Shown here: positions 23,939 to 32,347 of the stretch, piece after piece
Position numbering within the stretch: position 1 is the stretch's first letter
Layout: each line of letters begins with the position of its first letter
Assembly: GCF_001941945.1 (NCBI RefSeq)
Contig: NZ_CP015584.1
Location: 496,001 to 560,000, forward strand
Direction of reading: 5' to 3'
DNA: 64,000 nt
Origin: Roseomonas gilardii
Lineage (GTDB): Bacteria; Pseudomonadota; Alphaproteobacteria; Acetobacterales; Acetobacteraceae
Made by a program: the position numbers and the translations under genes
Notes under the pieces: model-generated
Database searches by the model: none
The model's input: the letters and a program-made list of their open reading frames with translations, nothing else
What the model was told of the DNA's origin: nothing

Positions 23939-24943
23939 TCAGCGCCCCTGGACCCTTGGATCGAGCAAAGGATAGAGCAGGTCCACCAGCAGCACCGCGG
24001 AGGAAACGGCGAGGATCGAGATGGTGGTCACGCCGATCACCAGACTGTAGTCACCCGCGTGAACCGCCGAGACCAGGAGTGAGCCGAGCCCGGGATAGCC
24101 AAAGACCTGTTCGGTGATGATGGCGCCATTGAAGATGGCCCCGAGCGACATGGCGAGCCCTGTCACCTGCGGCGCGAGCGCGTTGCGCATGACATAGGCG
24201 GACAGGATGGTGCGCCTCCGGACACCGGCCAACTCCGCATAGACAGCGTAGTCTTCGGTCACGACATTCGAGACGAGGGAACGCATGCCCATGAACCAGC
24301 CACCAATCCCAACCAGGATCAACGACAGGGCCGGAAGAAGGGAATGGCGCAGGACGCTGAGCATGAATTCCAGCGTGAAGCCTGGCTGGAGGCCCTGCGC
24401 ATAGGCACCCGTGATCGGCAGGATTGGCCAGACGAAGCCAAAGAGGATCAGAAGCACGAAGGCCACGATGTAATAGGGCACGGGATGCACGGCCATGGCG
24501 GCGATGCCGGCCAGCTTGAGCAGCCGGCTGCGCCGATAGTAGCCCGCCAGACCGCCAAGGAGGTTGCCCAGTCCCCAGGCCACCAGCGTGGAGACCGCCA
24601 TCAAGCCGAAGGTCCAAGGCAAGGCGCGGCCGATCAGCGTCCCGACCGGGGTCGGGAAGGCGGAAAGCGAGGGGCCGAAATCGCCGACCAGAATCCTCCG
24701 CCAGAAAGACAGCCACTGGCTCAGCGGACTGCCGCCGGTGCCATAGAGATCCTGCAGGGATCGGCGCATCATCTCGATGGCTTCGGGGCTCGTGGTGCCA
24801 AAGGCGGTGGCGGCGGTGATGGTCTGCTCCACCGGGTCGATCGGCGTGGCATGCGTGATGACATAGGTCACGTTGATGCCGACAAAGACGACCAGCAGGA
24901 ACTGCATCAGACGCTTGATCAGATGGAGGCCATAGCCCTGCAT
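23939..24943 (-). CDS. Opp/Dpp-type ABC permease (DppB-like)
   Basis: A 334-residue permease beginning MQGYGLHLIKRLMQFLLVVF, the standard DppB opening, with a long periplasmic loop after helix one. The EAA loop region is AGVRRRTILSAYVMRNALAP, followed by FNGAIITEQVFGYPGLGSLL, both strongly family-typical. The last helix ends in a DPRVQGR tail. AGGGATG lies upstream of the ATG. It is the second gene of the leftward operon, 55 bases after the binding-protein gene. Confidence 0.9.
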   Translation of the reverse strand: MQGYGLHLIKRLMQFLLVVFVGINVTYVITHATPIDPVEQTITAATAFGTTSPEAIEMMRRSLQDLYGTGGSPLSQWLSFWRRILVGDFGPSLSAFPTPVGTLIGRALPWTFGLMAVSTLVAWGLGNLLGGLAGYYRRSRLLKLAGIAAMAVHPVPYYIVAFVLLILFGFVWPILPITGAYAQGLQPGFTLEFMLSVLRHSLLPALSLILVGIGGWFMGMRSLVSNVVTEDYAVYAELAGVRRRTILSAYVMRNALAPQVTGLAMSLGAIFNGAIITEQVFGYPGLGSLLVSAVHAGDYSLVIGVTTISILAVSSAVLLVDLLYPLLDPRVQGR

Positions 24944-24998
24944 GCGTACATCCCTCGCCTTGCGGAGAGGCGGGCATAAAGCGCCCGCCAGCCGGTTA

Positions 24999-26903
24999 TC
25001 AGGCGGCGCGCGGCTTCAGGCGCACCAGCATGTAGCGAGAGTTGCCCCAGTTGGGCACAGGGTTGGCGAAGGGTGCTTCCGAATTGGGGAAGCCCGTCCA
25101 GTAGGTCGTATCCATCGAGGTGAAGACGTTATACGCCATGAGCGGGATGATCGGCATTTCCCGGACCATCAGCTTGGCATAGTCGCGGCCGATCTCGACC
25201 ACCGATGGATCGTCGAAGGGCGTCCGCCGCATGCGCTCGATGACCGCGTCCATCTCCGGGCTCGACCAGCGCTGCCAGTTGCGCCAGGGCTGCGCCTTGC
25301 CGGGTGGCGCGACATATTGGGAATGCCAGCTATCGAGGAAATAGGCGAGGTCCGGATGGCCGCCATAGGTCTCGACGCTCCAGGCAATGACGGTCTCGAA
25401 GTCGCCGGCGTTGCGGCGATCGGACATGGTCGTGCCCTGTGCCACGTCGATCCGGCTGTCGATGCCGAACTGACGCCAGTTCTGGGCGATCATGGTGCCC
25501 GCACGTGTCATCACAGGGCGGGTTTCGCCTTCCACCATCACCTTGATGCTGAAGGGGCGACCATCCGGCATCAGCCAGTTGTTGCCCCGCTTGCGATAAC
25601 CGGCTGCTTCCAGGAGTTCCGTGGCGGCACGAGGATTGGGCTTCCACCATCCGTGTCCCAGGGAACGCGTGATCTCCGTGGGATCGGTCGGGACATTGGG
25701 GGTGGAAGGTCGTACCAGTCCCGCGATCTCCGCCCCGATCCCCGGATCGTAGGGCTTGATGACCTGCTTGCCGGTGTCGATCTCGAAGGCTGAGAGCCAG
25801 TCCTGCAACGGCCCATGATAGTCCCGGGGATGAGTACCTGTGGGGGGCAGGGCGATGGCGGATATGGTGGCCGCGCCGCGATAGCTGGCCATCGAGACGG
25901 CCTTGATGTCGATCAGCAACGCCAGCGCCCAGCGGACCCGCTTATCTTGGAACATCGGGTTCTGGGTGTTGAAGATCAGCGCCGGCAATGTCGGGTCGGG
26001 ATGCGCATAGGGAAAGCGCGGGAACCAACCCTGGATATGCTCCGATTGCCGCGCCAGGGTGAACATGCCCTCCGGCGAGACGTCATGGACCACATCCAAC
26101 TCGTGATTGAGCTGCGCGATCACGCGCTTGTCCGGAGGCCCGCCATCGACATAGGAGAGGTAGCGCGGTGCTGGTTGTCCGAAGCGCCCGAGCGTGGTCC
26201 GTTGCCAGTCCTCTCGCCGCTGCCAAGTGAATCGCCGTCCCTCGGGATCGTAGCTGTGCAGCGTGTAGGCTCCCAGCGAGACCGGTGGGTTGAAGTCGAA
26301 CCGTACCGGGTCCGCCACCTTCTCAAAAACATGCTTGGGCATGATCCAGATGGCGTTGAAGCGCACCATGAAATTGGCGTGGAAGCGCGCATTAGGCCGC
26401 TTCAGTTTGAACACCACGGTATAGGGATCGGGGGCAGACACCTGATCCACGTTTAGGATCAGTTGCGCGCTCCAGCGCATGCCGGGGTTCTTGATCTGCG
26501 TCTCGACGGTATGCACCACATCGGTGGCAGTGAACTCCACCCCGTCGCTCCAGTGGATGCCGCGGCGCAGCTTGGCGGTCATCTCGGTGAAGTCGGCATT
26601 GTAGATCGGTGGTTCGGCCGCCAAGGAATTGTCGAAGGGACCGTCCAGCCCGCTTTCCGGATCGATATACCAGAGCGTGTCCATCGCGACCTGCTGCAGC
26701 CCGTTATACTGGCTGCCGGCATTGATCGCCCAGATGTTGAACCAGCCGGCGTTGCGGATCACACCTTCCGGGTTTTCTAGGATCAGGGTCTCGCGCCGTG
26801 GCGGAGCGGCGGGGACTGAACCGGAACTTCCCGTCTGGGCGCTGAGTGGTGCGGCGGCGAGCACGATCGGCGTGGCCAGCAGGGATCTGCGGCTAAGCGA
26901 CAT
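24999..26903 (-). CDS. ABC transporter substrate-binding protein, family 5 (oligopeptide/oligosaccharide)
   Basis: About 634 residues. I place the start at 26903, preceded by GGAGGAATGG, rather than at an ATG five codons upstream. The leader MSLSRRSLLATPIVLAAAPL has paired arginines (possible Tat) and a cleavage site near LSAQ. The SBP_bac_5 pattern is present: LRRGIHWSDGVEFTATDVVH, DPYTVVFKLKRPN, and the family's late RRTPFDDPSVVEIGRDYAKL. It captures the ligand in the periplasm. The downstream GH51 enzyme and the upstream ArsR-like gene suggest an arabinose-containing oligosaccharide or glycoside; binding specificity is not readable from the sequence. Confidence 0.9.
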   Translation of the reverse strand: MSLSRRSLLATPIVLAAAPLSAQTGSSGSVPAAPPRRETLILENPEGVIRNAGWFNIWAINAGSQYNGLQQVAMDTLWYIDPESGLDGPFDNSLAAEPPIYNADFTEMTAKLRRGIHWSDGVEFTATDVVHTVETQIKNPGMRWSAQLILNVDQVSAPDPYTVVFKLKRPNARFHANFMVRFNAIWIMPKHVFEKVADPVRFDFNPPVSLGAYTLHSYDPEGRRFTWQRREDWQRTTLGRFGQPAPRYLSYVDGGPPDKRVIAQLNHELDVVHDVSPEGMFTLARQSEHIQGWFPRFPYAHPDPTLPALIFNTQNPMFQDKRVRWALALLIDIKAVSMASYRGAATISAIALPPTGTHPRDYHGPLQDWLSAFEIDTGKQVIKPYDPGIGAEIAGLVRPSTPNVPTDPTEITRSLGHGWWKPNPRAATELLEAAGYRKRGNNWLMPDGRPFSIKVMVEGETRPVMTRAGTMIAQNWRQFGIDSRIDVAQGTTMSDRRNAGDFETVIAWSVETYGGHPDLAYFLDSWHSQYVAPPGKAQPWRNWQRWSSPEMDAVIERMRRTPFDDPSVVEIGRDYAKLMVREMPIIPLMAYNVFTSMDTTYWTGFPNSEAPFANPVPNWGNSRYMLVRLKPRAA

Positions 26904-26948
26904 GGACCATTCCTCCACGTGCCGGCTTTGCCGGCTATCGTTGAAGGG

Positions 26949-26978
26949 AGGCTAGGAGCGTCGCTTCACAAAAGTCAA
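26949..26978 (-). promoter_or_regulatory. Candidate promoter of the importer operon
   Basis: On the leftward strand TTGACT (26978-26973) and TAGCCT (26954-26949) are separated by 18 bases, about 45 bases before the start at 26903. The -35 box is good and the -10 weak, which fits a promoter that depends on a regulator. The inverted repeat at 26997-27009 lies just upstream. Confidence 0.4.
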
Positions 26979-26996
26979 CGACAATTTGGATATAAA

Positions 26997-27009
26997 CCCG
27001 AATTTCGGG
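26997..27009. promoter_or_regulatory. Inverted repeat CCCGAATTTCGGG (candidate operator)
   Basis: Six-base arms around one central T, 19 bases upstream of the -35 box of the importer operon and directly after the ArsR-like gene. Its half CCCGAATTTC recurs as CCCGATTTTC at 27985-27994 in front of the regulator gene itself. That makes it a likely site for the ArsR-like protein. Confidence 0.5.
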
Positions 27010-27013
27010 AATA

Positions 27014-27952
27014 CTAGGCGAGGAGAAGTCGCATGACAATGTCCTGGCCGTGATTGCCGAAACCTCGGCCGAAGATGTTGATCCCTCCGGGATGAGCGGC
27101 ATCCTCCTCGATGCCGATCCTCAACCGGATGGAGTGATGCTCGTCGAGCGCGAGGTCGAGCAGCGTCACATCGGACAGGCGAATTCCATCGAAGAAGGTG
27201 CCATTCTCGGTTACGCGCCAGTTGGTAAGACGGCCATACTGCGACCCCGCCAGCTTCCACCAGCGCGGTGTATGCACGCCCCTCTTGTCGCCGTAATCGG
27301 AGGGAGAGGTCCAGCTGCCCAGTCTCACTCCGTTTACCCATAGCGTGATGTCGGATGGCCAGTTGAGGCTGGTGCCCGGAACTTCGGAGGAAAGCTCCAT
27401 GCTGAATTCCAGCGCCCGCACCTGGGCTCCTATCAGCTTGGCATTGTTGGGGAACTTGTACTCGACGAATCCGCGCGAGAACCAGATCAGCGCTGCTTCG
27501 ACCCTCGCCGGATCGAGAAAGAAATCCGGCACGTCGAGTAGGCCAATCACTCCACGCTGGGAGCACAGACCGCAGGGTGCGCGCACGTTGCAGGAGGTAT
27601 AGAGACCCAGGGGCATGGCGACCTCGACGAGGTCGCTGCGCTGCGTCAAGGCGGGACCGTCGAGACGTATGACGATGTCATCGAAGCGGACATGGCAGAT
27701 CTTCTGCTGGCCCTTCCTTGCCTTGACGACCTCGGTCTCGATCAGGCGGCACTCCTCCAGCACCTGTACATTTGCAGCCACTGTGGATTGGGGGAGGTCG
27801 AGCCGCTCGCCGATCTGGTTCACATTGAGGGGGCCGTGTTGCCGCAGCAGACGCAAGATCTGTATTCGCACGGGCGATGCCAGACCACGGACCAGCTCGG
27901 CATGAGCCTCCGGGATCACGGTCAGGAAGGCTCGGTTCTGCGGATCGCTCAT
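27014..27952 (-). CDS. ArsR-like winged-helix regulator with large C-terminal ligand domain
   Basis: About 312 residues from the ATG at 27952 (GGAGAG just upstream; another ATG lies six codons earlier). Residues ~15-85 are an ArsR/SmtB winged helix: LVRGLASPVRIQILRLLRQH, then LDLPQSTVAANVQVLEECRL. The remaining ~220 residues are not a standard ArsR dimer tail. They contain a Cys-rich segment (SCNVRAPCGLCSQRG) and a beta-rich region with DITLWVNGVRLGSWTSP and NIFGRGFGNHGQDIVMRL, suggesting a small-molecule-binding jelly-roll-like domain. It is transcribed in the same direction as the importer/arabinofuranosidase operon that starts about 110 bases downstream. Shared CCCGAWTTTC sites point to control of both itself and the operon. 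The inducer is unknown. Confidence 0.8.
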   Translation of the reverse strand: MSDPQNRAFLTVIPEAHAELVRGLASPVRIQILRLLRQHGPLNVNQIGERLDLPQSTVAANVQVLEECRLIETEVVKARKGQQKICHVRFDDIVIRLDGPALTQRSDLVEVAMPLGLYTSCNVRAPCGLCSQRGVIGLLDVPDFFLDPARVEAALIWFSRGFVEYKFPNNAKLIGAQVRALEFSMELSSEVPGTSLNWPSDITLWVNGVRLGSWTSPSDYGDKRGVHTPRWWKLAGSQYGRLTNWRVTENGTFFDGIRLSDVTLLDLALDEHHSIRLRIGIEEDAAHPGGINIFGRGFGNHGQDIVMRLLLA

Positions 27953-28352
27953 CGGCTCTCCATCGGGCATCAGAGCATTACATACCCGATTTTCAGATAG
28001 TGAAAAGAAGAGCTACGAGCTTACTGTTTACTGGGAACGCGGAGTATCGACATGGGTGCGCCCTGAGTTGGCATGTCCGGTTCCCGACCTGAGGGGCAGC
28101 CTCTACGGCAGTCTGTTGTAGTCGTTGGCAGTGCCTCGAAACACCAGACAGCAGCCGCATCGAGGCGAGGCTTCCGCACGTGGTGCACGACGGGATCGGT
28201 CTCGGCCACGGCTGACCCTCGGTGAGCGAGAGCACGACAGGCCGGCCTATCCGACGCGGCAAACATGGGACTTGGAGCCAGATCACCTTCAGCCGGGGCC
28301 GATACAGGGGGAAAGGCCCTCTTCAAGTGCGTTTGTGCACCGAATTTTCACC
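27953..28352. other. Intergenic region with one operator-like site
   Basis: CCCGATTTTC at 27985-27994 resembles half of the inverted repeat at 26997-27009 and lies about 35 bases upstream of the ArsR-like start. The rest, up to the copper-oxidase promoter, holds no recognisable gene; short open frames on either strand look random. Confidence 0.45.
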
Positions 28353-28381
28353 TTGCAAGGACGGTAACCAAGCGATACATT
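28353..28381 (+). promoter_or_regulatory. Candidate sigma-70 promoter of the copper-oxidase operon
   Basis: TTGCAA (28353-28358), a 17-base spacer and TACATT (28376-28381) lie about 50 bases before the start at 28433. Just downstream AACAG-GG-CTGTT (28395-28406) forms a short perfect inverted repeat that could be an operator. GGGGAGG at 28421-28427 is a strong ribosome-binding site. Confidence 0.5.
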
Positions 28382-28432
28382 ACGTTATCGGAATAACAGG
28401 GCTGTTCAGAAATCCCGGCAGGGGAGGTTACT

Positions 28433-31400
28433 ATGCCGAAGAGCCGCTGTAAGATTCTGAGCCATCCGCTGCTCTTCATTCTCCTTGCTGTTTTCGTGGG
28501 GGCCTCCTCGTTCGATGCGGTGGCGTCCGAGCCGCCCGCTGCGGAAACCACCTGCCCTCGCGTGGTACGGGCGGAGGTTGTCGCTTTCGAACAATCCTAC
28601 CTTCTGAACCGCTTCGGCAGCTTTGTGCCGGCGGGGATGATGTATGCGCTGCGCCACGATGTCGTTTCACTCGATGGCGGCACGGAGTTGCGCCCCGGCC
28701 GGGTGCGGTTGCGCCCGGACAAGCGGCCGCGCCCACTGGTGCTGCGGGTGAATGAGGGCGACTGCCTTGAGGTCACCTTCCAGAACTTGCTGCGTACCGA
28801 TTGGCAGGAAGAAGGTGGCGTGTTGCCCGACGACGACGGCAGCCTGCCAGGCCATACCGCGGCACGCCCCGGAGAAATGCCGCGTCAGCCCCGCGTGCGG
28901 CCCGGTCCGGTCAGCATCGACGCCCCGCGCACCCGTGCGGCCTCCTTCCACATCACCGGGCTCGAACTCGTTCGGATGCGACCGGAGGACTGCCCGGCCG
29001 GTGTCGCCTGCGGCGGCGACGGGAGCAATGTCGGGCGACCTGGTCATCAGGGCCTGGTGGTGCGCGACGGCACCCCGCATTCCATCGCGCGGGACTATCC
29101 GCTCGGCTCGCTCGCGGCGCCCGGCCAGACCATCGTCACGCGCTGGCGGGCACAGCGGGAAGGCGCCTATTTCGCCTACTCCGCTGCCGCGCCCGTGGGT
29201 GGGGAAGGGGATGGCGGGCAGATCGGCCTCGGCCTCTTCGCTTCGGTCAATGTCGAGCCAGCGGGATCACGCTGGTATCGCTCGCAGGTGACCGCCGAGG
29301 AATTGCGCATGGGCACCACGGTGCCCGCCGCCGACCACCATGACTATCGCGGCATCGACTATCGAGCGGATCATCCGACGCGAAAGCTGCCTGACGGCAG
29401 CGCGGTACCGCTGTTCCGGATGCTCGACGACCGCAACCGCATCCTGCATTCTGACCTCAACGCGATCGTCGTGCTACCGGCCGGCGCCGAGCCTTGCGCG
29501 CATTTCGCCAGCGACTGCGCGCGGTCGTTCCGTGAATTCACCGTGATCCTGCACGACGAGATCCATGCGCGGCAGGCCTTCGACCGCCTGGAGAACGAGA
29601 ATGACCCACTGTCGAAGATCCGCGACGGCATGGGCATCAATTACGGCGCCTCCGGCATGGGCTCGCTGGCGCTGGCGAGCGGGGCGCATGGCGAAGGCGT
29701 GCCGCCGCTGCAGAACTGCCGCGAATGCCGTGCGGAGGAGTTCTTCCTGTCCTCCTGGGCTGCCGGCGATCCGGCGCTGATCCTCGCTTTCGACGGCGAC
29801 ACGCCGTCAGGTGCGCGGTGGTCGGACGACCCATCCAACGTGCATCACTCCTACCTCGGCGACGCGGTGCGCTTCCGCAACCTCCATGCCGGGCCAAAGG
29901 AGACGCATGTCTTCCACCTGCACGCCCATCAATGGCTGCTGGACCCGCAGGATCCGGATTCCAGCTATCTCGATTCCCAGACCATCTCGCCGGGTGCGAC
30001 CTTCAGCTATGACATCGGCTTCGGCGGCACGGGCAATCGCAACTACACGCCGGGCGACAGCATCTTCCACTGCCATCTCTACCCGCATTTCGCGCAGGGC
30101 ATGTGGGAACTGTGGCGTGTCCACGACACCTTCGAGGATGGCCGCTTCGGCCGGACCTGGTATCGCCCCGACCAGCCAGCCGGGCCGGACAACGATCCAC
30201 GCTGGCGCAACCTGCCGGACGGGGAGATCGCCACCGGTACGCCGACGCCTGCGCTGCTGCCGATCCCGGGCAGCGCGCTTGCCCCGCTACCGGTCGCGGA
30301 GTTCGCCGGCTATCCGCATTACGTCCCCGGCATCGCCGGTCATCGTCCGCCGCAGCCGGCGCTCGACATGGACGTGGACGAAGGCACAGGCTGGATCGCT
30401 GTCTCGGGCGCCGAGCCTCCACCCGGCGCCATCGTCAATGGCGGCCTGCCGCGGCACGTGGCGCGGGGGGGTACCCTTGACCGGGAGCGGGAGCGGGTGA
30501 TCGAGTCCGCGTTGGACCGTGGCGGCGGCGCCGCGCAACTGATCGCGCAGCGCATCCGCCGCCAGGCCGATCCCGCCAGCTTCGGAGTGCTGGCGCAGGA
30601 ATGGGAGACCATCGACCTCGCCTTCCGTGCCCATGCCGGCGAGCCTGCAGAACAGCAGGCCATAGCCTTCCACGAAGGCACGCTCGCCGTGCCGGGGCTC
30701 AACCCTGTGGCGAACCCTGCGGCGCCGCGGCCTGAGTGGTGGAGACCGCGCGCCTACCGCACCGACCGCGTCAATGGCGATCTCGACGCACCCGCCGCCG
30801 CAGCCGACGCCAAGGCACTGTTCTTCGTCAACGGCCTGCCACGTGCCCCCGGCGCGCCCTTCGCCAATCCCTGCCCGGCCGGTGCGCCGGAACGGCATTA
30901 CCGCGCCGCCTTCATCCAGACCGAACTGGTCTACAACCGCCATGGCTGGTTCGACCCGCAGGGCCGCATCATCGTCCTTGAGGACGACATCCACCGCATC
31001 GTCGATCCCAACACCCGGACCCGCCTGCCGGAGCCACTGTTCTTCCGGGCCAATTCCGGCGAGTGCATCGTGTTCCGCTCGACCAACCTGGTGCCGAGCC
31101 TGCTGAACGTTGACGACTTCCAGATCGTTACGCCGACCGATACGATCGGCCAGCACATCCATCTGGTGAAGTTCGACGTCACCTCCTCGGACGGGTCCGG
31201 CAATGGCTGGAACTACGAGGACGGCACCTTCTCGCCGGACGAGGTGCGCGAACGCGTGCTGCGCTACAACGACACTCCCGCCGGTCAGGCCAACCCGCTG
31301 ACGCTGCGCGAACATCCGCTGTTCCGGCCCGGCGGCACGATCTACGAGGCAGCGCAGCTCGATCCTGTCCATGCGACGCTGCTCCGGCGTGGCCAGTGTC

Positions 31401-32146
31401 CTGGCCGTGAGGGCGACGAAACACCGAATGCTGCCGACGACGAAACGCGGCGGCGTGACCGGACGAGGCTCTACATCGAGCGGCTGAATCGTGATCACCC
31501 CTTCTGCGGTGCACAGCGCACCACGCAACGCTGGTGGGCGGACCCGATCCTCAGCACACGGCGTCCGGGGCGTGACAACACGCTGCGCACCGTCTTCACC
31601 CATGACCATTTCGGCCCGAGTTCCCATCAGCAGCACGGCCTCTATGCCGGGCTGGTAGTCGAGCCTGCCAATTCCCTGTGGGTGCGCAGTGGGGAGCGCC
31701 CGCTGACGCCCGAGGAGGTCGATGCGCTGCGCGGTCCGGACCCCGCCGCACCGCGCCCGCCGATGACGCTCGCCGAGCAAGGGTTCTGCCGAGACCGCGC
31801 CGAGGCGCTGGCGCGCGGCGAGGATGACCCCATGGCCGACCCATCCCGCATCGCGGAGCGCGCGCGTTGCAAGCTGATCGGCGGGTCGGACCTCACCGTC
31901 GCAACGGTGCCGGCGCTGCGGCGGGATACGCAGCACCTCCTCGCGCCCGTGGAGCCACGCGATCCGCTGGTGCTGCGTGGAGATGGTGGCCCGACCGCGA
32001 CGCTGGCCGACATCGTTGCGCCACGCTGCGTGCACAATGGCAATTCCGTCAGCCAGCGCGACGTCAACGACGTCGATGTCGATCTGGTCCCGGCACGCGG
32101 CCGCACGCCACGGGCGGGTGCCGAGCTGCCCTGCACCGAGGCGTAG
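28433..32146 (+). CDS. Very large multicopper oxidase, N-terminal part (ends at in-frame TAG)
   Basis: A secreted 1,237-residue product with signal peptide LLFILLAVFVGASSFDAVAS. It has a complete set of copper motifs. HVFHLHAHQW (His492, His495, His497) and FHCHLYPHFAQGM (His546-Cys547-His548, His552, Met557) give the canonical type 1 ligands with HxH and HCH type 2/3 ligands. GQHIHLVKF (His908, His910) and THDHFGPSSHQQHG (His1057-His1067) match the other half of a trinuclear cluster. The multi-domain size and these motifs resemble the MnxG/MofA-type manganese oxidases and related giant copper oxidases; the substrate is inferred. Translation stops at a TAG (32144-32146), but the same frame runs on to 35104, so the native protein was probably about 2,220 residues. 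First gene of a six-cistron operon. Confidence 0.82.
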   Translation: MPKSRCKILSHPLLFILLAVFVGASSFDAVASEPPAAETTCPRVVRAEVVAFEQSYLLNRFGSFVPAGMMYALRHDVVSLDGGTELRPGRVRLRPDKRPRPLVLRVNEGDCLEVTFQNLLRTDWQEEGGVLPDDDGSLPGHTAARPGEMPRQPRVRPGPVSIDAPRTRAASFHITGLELVRMRPEDCPAGVACGGDGSNVGRPGHQGLVVRDGTPHSIARDYPLGSLAAPGQTIVTRWRAQREGAYFAYSAAAPVGGEGDGGQIGLGLFASVNVEPAGSRWYRSQVTAEELRMGTTVPAADHHDYRGIDYRADHPTRKLPDGSAVPLFRMLDDRNRILHSDLNAIVVLPAGAEPCAHFASDCARSFREFTVILHDEIHARQAFDRLENENDPLSKIRDGMGINYGASGMGSLALASGAHGEGVPPLQNCRECRAEEFFLSSWAAGDPALILAFDGDTPSGARWSDDPSNVHHSYLGDAVRFRNLHAGPKETHVFHLHAHQWLLDPQDPDSSYLDSQTISPGATFSYDIGFGGTGNRNYTPGDSIFHCHLYPHFAQGMWELWRVHDTFEDGRFGRTWYRPDQPAGPDNDPRWRNLPDGEIATGTPTPALLPIPGSALAPLPVAEFAGYPHYVPGIAGHRPPQPALDMDVDEGTGWIAVSGAEPPPGAIVNGGLPRHVARGGTLDRERERVIESALDRGGGAAQLIAQRIRRQADPASFGVLAQEWETIDLAFRAHAGEPAEQQAIAFHEGTLAVPGLNPVANPAAPRPEWWRPRAYRTDRVNGDLDAPAAAADAKALFFVNGLPRAPGAPFANPCPAGAPERHYRAAFIQTELVYNRHGWFDPQGRIIVLEDDIHRIVDPNTRTRLPEPLFFRANSGECIVFRSTNLVPSLLNVDDFQIVTPTDTIGQHIHLVKFDVTSSDGSGNGWNYEDGTFSPDEVRERVLRYNDTPAGQANPLTLREHPLFRPGGTIYEAAQLDPVHATLLRRGQCPGREGDETPNAADDETRRRDRTRLYIERLNRDHPFCGAQRTTQRWWADPILSTRRPGRDNTLRTVFTHDHFGPSSHQQHGLYAGLVVEPANSLWVRSGERPLTPEEVDALRGPDPAAPRPPMTLAEQGFCRDRAEALARGEDDPMADPSRIAERARCKLIGGSDLTVATVPALRRDTQHLLAPVEPRDPLVLRGDGGPTATLADIVAPRCVHNGNSVSQRDVNDVDVDLVPARGRTPRAGAELPCTEA
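32144..32146 (+). other. In-frame TAG splitting the copper oxidase
   Basis: The frame reads CTEA-stop-QNRREFNLALADFG. After the TAG, 67 sense codons continue in phase before the first possible restart (GTG at 32348), with normal coding character and no ribosome-binding site. The stop therefore looks like a single-base change from CAG or GAG, or a sequence error, rather than a true gene boundary. TAG is an ordinary stop for several other genes here. Confidence 0.7.
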
Positions 32147-32347
32147 CAGAACCGGCGTGAATTCAATCTGGCTCTGGCCGATTTCGGCATCGCCTACACC
32201 GCCGCGCTGGAGCCGGTAAACCCCGAGCCGCTCGGCGAGGATGGCGGCTTTCGCGACAACACCGCGCTGCGCTTTGGGCGGCGACATGTCGCAAGCACCC
32301 TGCCGCGGCCGCTCGCCATCTCCTCCGAGGATCCGGGCAGTCAGCTC

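Noticed and set aside
27953-28432. Leftward ~100-residue frame at 28021-28326
   Set aside because: No start signal, family or coding character; considered random.
32144-32146. TAG as a recoded sense codon (amber reassignment)
   Set aside because: TAG occurs in the IS21 remnant and the oxidase, but it also ends normal genes such as the aconitase (45235) and the PotB-type permease (4147), so the code is standard.
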